Virus record (IMG/VR): IMGVR_UViG_3300025122_000199
Location: 1-21,098 of that record
Strand: one strand, 5' to 3'
DNA length: 21,098 bases
DNA from: a virus
The first letter of the stretch is position 1, and each line of letters begins with the position of its first letter. The position numbers and the translations under genes were made by a program. The notes under the pieces were generated by a model. That model had not been told where the DNA came from and did not search any database. It worked only from the letters and a program-made list of their open reading frames with translations. Below, one piece after another: positions 4,502-9,501 of the stretch.

Positions 4502-5691
4502 GGTTCGGTAAGGTAAGGTGAGGTGGTGTGTGGTTCGGTGAGGTTCGGTTGGGTAAGGTAAGGAATGGCTTATGAATTTAATTTCGGGCGAGGTACGGTG
4601 CGGTGAGGTAGGGTGTGGTTCGGTCCGGTAGGGTAAGGTAAGGTAAGGAATGGTTTAATGAATTTAATTAGGTAAGGTACGGTTTGGTAAGGTACGGTCC
4701 GGTAAGGTGGGGTACGGTAAGGTAAGGTAAGGAATGGTTTAATGAATTTAATCTGGCAGTGTCGGGTATGGTTGGGTGGGGCGGGGTTGGGTTGGGTAAG
4801 GCAAGGAATGGTTTAATGAATTTAATGGGCTGGTTTGGTTAGGTATGGTGAGGTTCGGTAGGGTGCGGTATGGTGTGGTCCGGTAAGGTAAGGAATGGTA
4901 TGGTTTTATGAATTTAATTCGGTGAGGTACGGTATGGTAAGGTAAGGTGAGGTGGGGTACGGTAAGGTAAGGAATGGTATGGTTTTATGAATTTACCACG
5001 GTCGGGTAAGGTGAGGTGAGGTAAGGTACGGTCGGGTATGGTCGGGTATGGTGAGGTGTGGTAAGGTCAGGTAAGGTAAGGAATGGTTTAATGAATTTAA
5101 TTTGGTATGGTAAGGTGAGGTGGGGTTTGGTGCTGTTTGGTGAGGTCTGGTCAGGTGAGGTTCGGTTGGGTAAGGAATGGTTTAATGAATTTAATTTAGG
5201 TCGGGTTTGGTTGGGCAGGGTAAGGTTTGGTATGGTCGGGTATGGTGAGGCGCGGTAAGGTTTGGTTGGGTACGGTAAGGTATGGAATGGTTTAATGAAT
5301 TTAATTTAGGTTTGGTAAGGTATGGTTAGGTTGGGTTCGGTATGGGCTGGTGAGGTGTGGTCAGGTGAGGTAAGGAATGGTTTAATGAATTTAATTTGGC
5401 GAGGTTGCGGTATGGTAAGGTGAGGTGGGGTCGGGTTTGGCTCGGTATGGTGGGGTAAGGAATGGTAAGGAATGGTTTAATGAATTTAATTTAGGTTTGG
5501 TAAGGCAAGGAATGGTTTAATGAATTTACCATGGTTCGGTATGGTACGGTTAGGTGGGGTTTGGTGGGGTATGGTAAGGTAAGGAAAGGTTTAATGAATT
5601 TAATTTGGCGAGGTATGGTACGGTCAGGTGAGGTTTGGTTAGGTATGGCGGGGTTAGGTCAGGCTCGGTAGGGTAAGGTAAGGAAAGGTTA
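4502..5691 (+). repeat. GGTNN pentanucleotide array, 14 units, about 1.2 kb
   Basis: By hand parsing, about 171 pentamers of form GGTNN lie head to tail, grouped 12, 12, 12, 10, 13, 10, 16, 14, 17, 13, 14, 3, 10 and 15 per unit, with an AT-rich box after each of the first 13. About 153 start with exact GGT; exceptions are single substitutions (12 GGC, 3 TGT, 2 GGG, 1 GGA). The 5-nt register breaks only once, by a 6-mer near 5403. The two variable bases take all 16 dinucleotide values, so this is not a homogeneous microsatellite. In 13 of 14 units the last pentamer ends AA, creating TAAGGAAT or TAAGGAAA. The + strand is very G-rich and C-poor. The last unit merges into the ribosome binding site of the gene at 5699. 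No protein frame spans the array. Confidence 0.95.
4562..5606 (+). repeat. Thirteen copies of an AT-rich box with SD-like leader and invariant ATGAATTTA
   Basis: Boxes begin at 4562, 4647, 4731, 4805, 4892, 4971, 5080, 5174, 5284, 5374, 5469, 5509 and 5583. The consensus is GGAATGG followed by TTTAATGAATTTAATTT. Variants lie upstream of the core (CTTATG in box 1, a TATGGTTTT insertion in boxes 5 and 6, GGAAAGG in box 13) or at the 3' end (ATTTACC in boxes 6 and 12). ATGAATTTA is identical in all 13. AAGGA sits about 8 nt before this ATG in the typical box, so each box looks like a bacterial translation start. Spacing between successive ATGs is 40-110 nt, so it is not a constant period. Confidence 0.9.
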
Positions 5692-5698
5692 CAACATT

Positions 5699-5923
5699 AT
5701 GAAAGACATCAATCACAGCGAGAGGGAACATCACCCCGATTTCCCTCCATCATCATTGCCAGCGTTCGCCAAGTGTCCTTGCTACAAGTCATCGTCAACG
5801 GTGGGGGCGGCAGCAATAAGGGGAACAGAGTTACATGAGAAGCTGGAGGAAATACTGTGCAGTACTGAGTTAATCAAGGAGATAAAGAATGCTAGAAAGA
5901 ACACCAAATCAAATAAGGGATGA
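5699..5923 (+). CDS. N-terminal fragment of a Cas4/DUF2800-like PD-(D/E)XK nuclease, 74 aa
   Basis: The ATG 5699 uses an SD (AAGGAAAGG) supplied by the last array pentamers. Residues 15-53 (FPPSSLPAFAKCPCY, then AAIRGTELHEKLEEIL) match the start of Cas4/RecB/DUF2800-type nucleases: the SxSSLxxxxxCP entry with the first Fe-S-type cysteine (C26 or C28) and the RGTxxH helix with H46. The rest of that fold (catalytic D, DxK, QxxxY and three cysteines) is missing here but occurs in the gene at 7106. The tail after residue about 61 (KNARKNTKSNKG) overlaps the next gene by 35 nt and looks like read-through into inserted DNA. It may work as a split subunit or be a remnant. Confidence 0.7.
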   Translation: MKDINHSEREHHPDFPPSSLPAFAKCPCYKSSSTVGAAAIRGTELHEKLEEILCSTELIKEIKNARKNTKSNKG

Positions 5924-6152
5924 AGCCATCAAGTGCTTCAATCAAATGGCTCCAGCCAAATATAACGCTGGACAAAAGGAGCACGGAGGATTGCTGGACA
6001 AGAGGAAAGACATCATCGCTGATCTGCGCGGGGAGTCCATAGACTTTTGGTTCTACGTTGAGACAGCCGCAAGGCAGATGGAGGAGAAGGATGAGCGCAT
6101 TGAGTTTCTTGAGAAGCAACTGGAACACTACAAGGAGATTGCAGCGAGGTAA
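5889..6152 (+). CDS. Small helical phage protein, possibly MazG-like, 87 aa
   Basis: The SD AAGGAG lies 7 nt before ATG 5889, within the tail of the preceding gene. Residues 24-57 (KYNAGQKEHGGLLDKRKDI, then GESIDFWFYVE) match a small phage family with a K/Y-x-AG-x-x-EHGG signature and a following E-x-x-D-x-x-x-Y helix, faintly recalling all-alpha NTP pyrophosphohydrolases. The C-terminus (about 62-87, MEEKDERIEFLEKQLEHYKE) is a predicted coiled coil. Activity is not established; the full MazG metal site is not obvious. Confidence 0.55.
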   Translation: MLERTPNQIRDEAIKCFNQMAPAKYNAGQKEHGGLLDKRKDIIADLRGESIDFWFYVETAARQMEEKDERIEFLEKQLEHYKEIAAR

Positions 6153-6154
6153 GC

Positions 6155-6682
6155 ATGAAGCTGGACATTAACACACCACGGGGTCAGAGCGCATTGGGTT
6201 ACGAGCGGGACTGCATAGAACTATTCTGTAAACTCTACCCCGACTATAAGTTCCTTGAGACTGACAAGCGGGAACCTGCTGCCATCGACGGGTTCTTCTA
6301 CCTGCACAAACGTCAATGGGTTGACTGTGCTGTGGAGGTTAAGACGAGAGACATGACAACCGAGCAACTGGTGTGTAGCTACGGGAACGAGTGGCTCATC
6401 TCGCACGACAAGATACTAAGAGGGCAGCGCATCAGCGAGTTAATCTGCTGCCCGTTCATCGGGATGCTTTACCTTATACCGGAAAAGAAAATCCTAACAA
6501 TCAAGATCACAGACAAGCGCGGGAATTACATAATAGACTTTGACGTTCGTGAAGCCGCAACAAGTAAAAGCATTAACGACCACAACATGGAGCTTGGCAT
6601 GAACGCATTCATACCAATGGGAAAAGCAAAGGAGCATAAATGGAGTACAGAACAAACTGCAAACTCTGCAACGACCCAATGA
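6155..6682 (+). CDS. PD-(D/E)XK-like nuclease of unknown role, 175 aa
   Basis: It starts 2 nt after the previous stop. Residues 1-65 carry a PD-(D/E)XK-like layout: helix with E17 (GYERDCIELF), D45 in AAIDGFFY, then E61-V-K63 in CAVEVKTRD, followed by a possible helix (TTEQLVCSYGNEWLISHDKI). The remainder has strands (FIGMLYLIPEKKILTIKI) and a polar tail. It may act as a restriction- or homing-type endonuclease. Its position among the genes that separate the two nuclease fragments makes a mobile origin plausible, but no flanking repeats were seen. The 3' end overlaps the next gene by 43 nt. Confidence 0.6.
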   Translation: MKLDINTPRGQSALGYERDCIELFCKLYPDYKFLETDKREPAAIDGFFYLHKRQWVDCAVEVKTRDMTTEQLVCSYGNEWLISHDKILRGQRISELICCPFIGMLYLIPEKKILTIKITDKRGNYIIDFDVREAATSKSINDHNMELGMNAFIPMGKAKEHKWSTEQTANSATTQ

Positions 6683-6855
6683 CAATCCCTGTCGAGGACA
6701 GTGATGATAAGGATAGCAGAGAGTTGGGGCTTAACCCCGAAGTCTGGATGGGGAAACTGACCTGCATGAAGTGCAGCCACTACAAGAAGACAGGGAAGCT
6801 ACCCCCAATCAGCAATAACATTAGGGACTTTCTATTAGAGAAAGATGAAAACTAA
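6640..6855 (+). CDS. Small zinc-ribbon protein, 71 aa
   Basis: The ATG 6640 follows AAAGGAG at 5 nt, inside the end of the preceding gene. Two CxxC pairs, CKLC (residues 7-10) and CMKC (42-45), are separated by an acidic linker, an arrangement that fits a single zinc ribbon. MEYRTNCKLCNDPMTIPVE at the N-terminus is typical of phage zinc-finger proteins. Specific function is unknown. Confidence 0.65.
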   Translation: MEYRTNCKLCNDPMTIPVEDSDDKDSRELGLNPEVWMGKLTCMKCSHYKKTGKLPPISNNIRDFLLEKDEN

Positions 6856-6931
6856 AGACTTGGAACTAATCGCGGCTATCGCCATAGCCATTGCCTTTAT
6901 CGGGCTTGTAATAAAGGTTGCACTTTTATGA
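6845..6931 (+). CDS. Single-span membrane micropeptide, 28 aa
   Basis: The ATG 6845 lies in the end of the zinc-ribbon gene (11-nt overlap) and the stop overlaps the next ATG (ATGA). The product starts MKTKDLEL and continues with a hydrophobic stretch of about 20 residues (IAAIAIAIAFIGLVIKVALL), a likely single transmembrane helix. Tight overlaps on both sides support real expression, although the SD (AGAGAAAG) is only moderate. It could be a small holin-like or membrane-modulating protein; that is speculative. Confidence 0.5.
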   Translation: MKTKDLELIAAIAIAIAFIGLVIKVALL

Positions 6932-7122
6932 TGAAAGAACAGGAACAACTTGAAGAGTGGCAGAGGATAGGCATGAGGATTCTTGCCGACCCACACGCCA
7001 GCCGCAGCGAGGTGGACACAGCCATCATTGGGGTGAGAGGTAGCGACAATGAATGGCTCAAGGAGCAACTCCAGCGTAAGAGAGAGACAGCGTGGAAGGC
7101 TAAGAATGTCAAAGACAATTAA
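6928..7122 (+). CDS. Small helical hypothetical protein, 64 aa
   Basis: It begins at ATG 6928 in ATGATG overlapping the micropeptide stop; ATG 6931 is an alternative start. The sequence is charged and helical (KEQEQLEEWQRIGMRILADP, then DNEWLKEQLQRKRETAWKAK) with no recognised domain. Its 3' end overlaps the C-terminal nuclease fragment by 17 nt and provides that gene's SD (GGAAGG). Confidence 0.55.
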   Translation: MMKEQEQLEEWQRIGMRILADPHASRSEVDTAIIGVRGSDNEWLKEQLQRKRETAWKAKNVKDN

Positions 7123-7699
7123 GGTTTATCCAAAAGAAATAGCATGGGCTGCATCCTACATCCTGTCAGTGGCAGGGAGGAAGAAGCTGACCAGCGAACA
7201 GCGTGTGTCCATCATGCGAGGGGATGAGGAGATTAGCTTTGGGAGTATGGATGCCTACTGTAAGGGCCATCTGTTTGATCTCAAGACAGGCATGAGGCGG
7301 GACTATAGGCAGCAGATGGCTGCGTATGCTCTTGGTGTGATGCAGAAGTTTGGGGACACAAAGCTCAAATGCCATCTGGTCTACTCCAAATATAAGGAGG
7401 TTGAGACTTTTGATATTGATTTAGAAGAGGCAGAGAGTATAGTGTACGACATCGTTGACTCCGTTAACGACCCCACCCGCTCACCGTGGCCCTGTGATTA
7501 CTGCCGTTGGTGTGCAAGAAAGGATAACTGTACAGCCATTAAACACTTTAGCTATGTCATCGCCGGACAAGTCGAGGCGATGAAAGCAATAAATCTCAAT
7601 GAGCCAGTGCCACCCGCCGTCAAGGAACGGTTGCTCTCTATTGTGAGTGCAGTGGAGAAGTGGGGGGATTGGATCAAGGAGAAGGTAAAAGAGAAATAG
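7106..7699 (+). CDS. C-terminal catalytic part of a Cas4/DUF2800-like PD-(D/E)XK nuclease, 197 aa
   Basis: I place the start at ATG 7106 (SD GGAAGG, 6 nt upstream); the frame is open back to 7049. Visible motifs are SMDAYCKGHLFDLKTG (D49; D58-x-K60), RRDYRQQMAAYALG (Q70xxxY74, the RecB/Cas4 motif) and a cysteine cluster C130-x2-C133-x2-C136-x5-C142, as in Fe-S nucleases of this class. The family's N-terminal helix with the first cysteine and RGTxxH motif is absent but present in the gene at 5699. If the two products associate, they would rebuild a Cas4-like exonuclease used in recombination or DNA processing. The tail (residues 150-197) is helical and charged. Confidence 0.75.
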   Translation: MSKTIKVYPKEIAWAASYILSVAGRKKLTSEQRVSIMRGDEEISFGSMDAYCKGHLFDLKTGMRRDYRQQMAAYALGVMQKFGDTKLKCHLVYSKYKEVETFDIDLEEAESIVYDIVDSVNDPTRSPWPCDYCRWCARKDNCTAIKHFSYVIAGQVEAMKAINLNEPVPPAVKERLLSIVSAVEKWGDWIKEKVKEK

Positions 7700-7703
7700 T
7701 ATT

Positions 7704-8000
7704 ATGCCTGAAGAAGAAAAGAAACAGAAGTATAAGTACGCAAAGGTAGCCAAGAAAGGCTACCTCTACAAGAACGACCGCAAGCGTGAGGGTACTAATG
7801 ATCCCGACCATAAGGGTAAGATCATTGAGCTTAACCTCAACGAGTGCAAGGAAGTTGCAGACGAGAACGGGTTAGTAACCCTTCATGTGTCTGGATGGGT
7901 AGAGGAAGATCAAGGTGGCACTCCCCGTGTCGGTCTTGCTGTCCAGAAAGCTATCCCAATCGAGACTGCTGAACCAGCAGCATCGCCCTTCGAGTGCTGA
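7704..8000 (+). CDS. DUF736-like small phage protein, possibly ssDNA-binding, 98 aa
   Basis: The N-terminus is Lys/Glu-rich. A core KGYLYKNDRK, DHKGKI, LHVSGWVEED and GLAVQKA follows the usual layout of DUF736-like phage and plasmid proteins (G-x-L/F-K-N-x-R-K ... H-x-x-x-G ... S-x-W-V-K/E). These are small beta-rich proteins, often beside recombination genes. It follows the nuclease fragment by 4 nt with only a weak SD. ssDNA binding is inference. Confidence 0.55.
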   Translation: MPEEEKKQKYKYAKVAKKGYLYKNDRKREGTNDPDHKGKIIELNLNECKEVADENGLVTLHVSGWVEEDQGGTPRVGLAVQKAIPIETAEPAASPFEC

Positions 8001-8014
8001 ACAGTACTAAAACA

Positions 8015-8056
8015 AATCCCCTTCCCTCGTCTTGCAGTTGCGGCGGGAGGGGGATT
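8015..8056. other. Hairpin in the intergenic region before the DnaA-like gene
   Basis: AATCCCCTTCCC pairs with GGGAGGGGGATT (12 bp, one G-U pair) around an 18-nt loop. On the + strand it is followed by AAAACC, so it is not a classic terminator in that direction. It lies 18 nt before the SD of the next gene and may affect translation or mRNA processing. Confidence 0.5.
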
Positions 8057-8074
8057 AAAACCGAGAAAGGAAAC

Positions 8075-8464
8075 ATGAGACAAAAGAAAGAACCTTCGGA
8101 AGAAGAGAAACTAAAAGCAAAGATGGCAGTTGTTGCCGCGAGCTTTGCTTACGGGGTTAAAGACCACCACATAATGCGAGTGCCGCGAGGAGAGGAAAGG
8201 GTTGCAGTTGCACGGCAGACTGCGTATTGGCTTTTAAGAAAGTCCGGTATGAAGTATGAAACAATCGCCAGTGTAATGGGGAAGAAGGATCATGCCACAC
8301 CTATACACGGATACAACCACATAGAAAACATACTTCAAATCAATCTGGACAGCGGGTATGCCGGATGCGTCAGGAATGCAGCCAAGCATTACAGAAGCTT
8401 CTATAAGAGATACGAAGAGCTAAACAGGGAGCGTAAGGTGAAGGAGTTGGAAAATGCTTTTTGA
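8075..8464 (+). CDS. DnaA domain-IV-like DNA-binding protein, 129 aa
   Basis: The ATG 8075 follows SD GAGAAAGGA at 4 nt, so I prefer it to an upstream in-frame ATG at 7994 that would run through the hairpin. Residues about 43-88 (VAVARQTAYWLLRKSGMKY, TIASVMGKKDHATPIHGYNH) match the DnaA C-terminal helix-turn-helix, including the signature G-x-(R/K)DH(S/T/A)T-like loop that reads DnaA boxes. There is no AAA+ domain. Such standalone proteins occur in phages and may recognise an origin or compete with host DnaA. No clear DnaA box was noticed in the window. Confidence 0.75.
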   Translation: MRQKKEPSEEEKLKAKMAVVAASFAYGVKDHHIMRVPRGEERVAVARQTAYWLLRKSGMKYETIASVMGKKDHATPIHGYNHIENILQINLDSGYAGCVRNAAKHYRSFYKRYEELNRERKVKELENAF

Positions 8465-8687
8465 TGATAGCCGCCCTGCGAAGAAGCCCATCACCGCATG
8501 GGAACTGAAGGAAGCCTTGGAGTCTGTGAGTGAGAGGATGGGGGAACTGGCCCAAAGGCACAGGGGAGAGGTTGCTGGAAGCGGGGTTATTTGGGATAGC
8601 GAGAAAGCTAGAGAGGAATACTTAGAGCTAAGGGCAGTCCGTAAAAGGATCAGAGAAAAGCAAATGGAGTCTGCGAGGATGCTTTAA
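8454..8687 (+). CDS. Small helical hypothetical protein, 77 aa
   Basis: It overlaps the DnaA-like gene by 11 nt, with SD AAGGAG 8 nt before ATG 8454. The protein is rich in charged residues and predicted helical (AWELKEALESVSERMGELA, then EEYLELRAVRKRIREKQ), perhaps a coiled coil. No family was recognised. It is the last + strand gene; the convergent - strand gene ends 10 nt away with no clear terminator between them. Confidence 0.6.
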   Translation: MLFDDSRPAKKPITAWELKEALESVSERMGELAQRHRGEVAGSGVIWDSEKAREEYLELRAVRKRIREKQMESARML

Positions 8688-8697
8688 GCCCACGGCA

Positions 8698-9015
8698 TTA
8701 CATCTCCCTGTAACCCATCCTCCAGAGCAGTTTGGAAATACTACTGGACGCTGCCTCTACCCAATCCTCCTCGGTTGAGGAGGCTATTGAGGGAAACTCA
8801 GCATGAAGAGATTCATGTATTATCACCTCAAGCCTCCGCTTCCCCTTTATCTTTGGGCTTATCGAGATGGAGAAGTCGGAATCTGAATGGCTGTCCAGAA
8901 ATGCCTTTGTCTTTGAGTTATTGCTCTCTGGATAGGAACATAATCCGTCTATCTCCTCCGTCCTTACGGTGAACTTTCCGGTGCTGAACTTGTGCTTAAA
9001 TGTTTTTCCATCCAT
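8698..9015 (-). CDS. HExxH metalloprotease-like phage protein, 105 aa
   Basis: The central motif VIIHESLHAEFP places H67, E68 and H71 in an HExxH zinc site, followed by an acidic helix (SSTEEDWVEAASSSISKLLWRMGYREM). The combination of HExxHA with a C-terminal LWRxGYR resembles small phage proteins related to SprT/WLM-type metallopeptidases. Activity is not demonstrated. The start overlaps the upstream PD-(D/E)XK gene by 20 nt, so the two form a pair. Confidence 0.65.
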   Translation of the reverse strand: MDGKTFKHKFSTGKFTVRTEEIDGLCSYPESNNSKTKAFLDSHSDSDFSISISPKIKGKRRLEVIIHESLHAEFPSIASSTEEDWVEAASSSISKLLWRMGYREM

Positions 9016-9430
9016 TCCTAAACTCCTCCCATTTACATATTCTACTATTCCCCTTACCCCTTCCAGACGGATATATTATTGCGTGGTAAGCGTTCTTCTT
9101 AACCATCTCCTTTATAGGAATGATGTAGAATCCGTCATTATGAATATCCTTAAAGTCATCCGAGTAAGGAGCGTACAGGATTATCAAGTCACAATCTGCT
9201 TGTGTGTACTTAGACTTGTTGCTCTTGCCATGCGTAAGCGAGCAGCGATAACTGCCGTGGTTTGATAAGGTTGCAGTCTTGACTTGTATTCTGATAAGCC
9301 TTCCACCCTTCTCGGCAATCAAATCATAAGACGTTTCCCCGAAGGGTATGCTTACGTTGTAGCCCAAGGACACCAGCTTTGCAGATACAGCAAGCTCCGC
9401 AACGCCCCCTGTTCTTCTGTTAATATCCAT
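8996..9430 (-). CDS. PD-(D/E)XK endonuclease (PDDEXK_5 / I-Ssp6803I-like), 144 aa
   Basis: The N-terminus reads GGVAELAVSAKLVSLGYNV, then SYDLIAEKGGRLIRIQVKTA. E12, D36 and Q49-V-K51 fit the PD-(D/E)XK core in the Q/E-x-K version typical of PF11645. That family includes the group I intron homing enzyme I-Ssp6803I and many phage or plasmid proteins. No intron is seen here. It is placed after the structural operon and two hairpins, and upstream of the HExxH gene with which it overlaps. SD AAAGGG is about 10 nt upstream. The role may be genome competition, homing or DNA repair. Confidence 0.7.
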   Translation of the reverse strand: MDINRRTGGVAELAVSAKLVSLGYNVSIPFGETSYDLIAEKGGRLIRIQVKTATLSNHGSYRCSLTHGKSNKSKYTQADCDLIILYAPYSDDFKDIHNDGFYIIPIKEMVKKNAYHAIIYPSGRGKGNSRICKWEEFRNGWKNI

Positions 9431-9452
9431 CCATCCACCCTTTCATTTCACC

Positions 9453-9475
9453 AAAGTTTCGGTGAACGAAACTTT
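9453..9475. terminator. Hairpin with 9-bp perfect stem downstream of the structural operon
   Basis: AAAGTTTCG, loop GTGAA, CGAAACTTT, followed on the + strand by TCTTC; on the - strand the stem is followed by GGTG. Termination is more plausible for + strand transcripts arriving from the left; for the - strand operon it may act as a processing or stability element. Confidence 0.45.
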
Positions 9476-9481
9476 TCTTCA

Positions 9482-9501
9482 TAAGTGTTCGCGAACACTT
9501 A
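9482..9501. promoter_or_regulatory. Perfect 20-bp palindrome overlapping the stop codon of the giant gene
   Basis: TAAGTGTTCGCGAACACTTA is fully self-complementary and its first three bases on the - strand are the TAA stop of the 1804-codon gene. A perfect palindrome with no loop suits a dimeric protein binding site better than an RNA hairpin. With the hairpin at 9453 it forms a compact control region upstream of the PD-(D/E)XK gene. Confidence 0.6.

Noticed and set aside
5058-5258. 66-aa open frame inside the array
   Set aside because: It is a by-product of the 5-nt period, which gives a 5-residue repeat; it crosses boxes in two different frames and other units are closed by stops. I keep only the mini-ORF idea as a hypothesis.
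4502-5691. CRISPR array
   Set aside because: The 20-25-nt boxes recur, but the segments between them are all made of GGTNN pentamers and vary from 15 to 85 nt. They are not unique spacers of constant length, and no cas genes are present apart from a Cas4-like family member common in phages.
4502-5691. Sequencing or assembly artifact
   Set aside because: The region is not a homopolymer or a uniform tandem repeat. It has ordered boxes, diverse dinucleotides and a clean join to a ribosome binding site. It cannot be fully excluded without reads.
5889-7105. Group I or II intron splitting the Cas4-like nuclease
   Set aside because: The interval is almost completely filled with overlapping small genes that have their own SDs, leaving no room for an intron ribozyme core, and both flanking fragments have their own start and stop signals.
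7994-8074. Upstream ATG extension of the DnaA-like protein
   Set aside because: It would translate through the hairpin at 8015-8056 and lacks an SD, while ATG 8075 has an ideal one.
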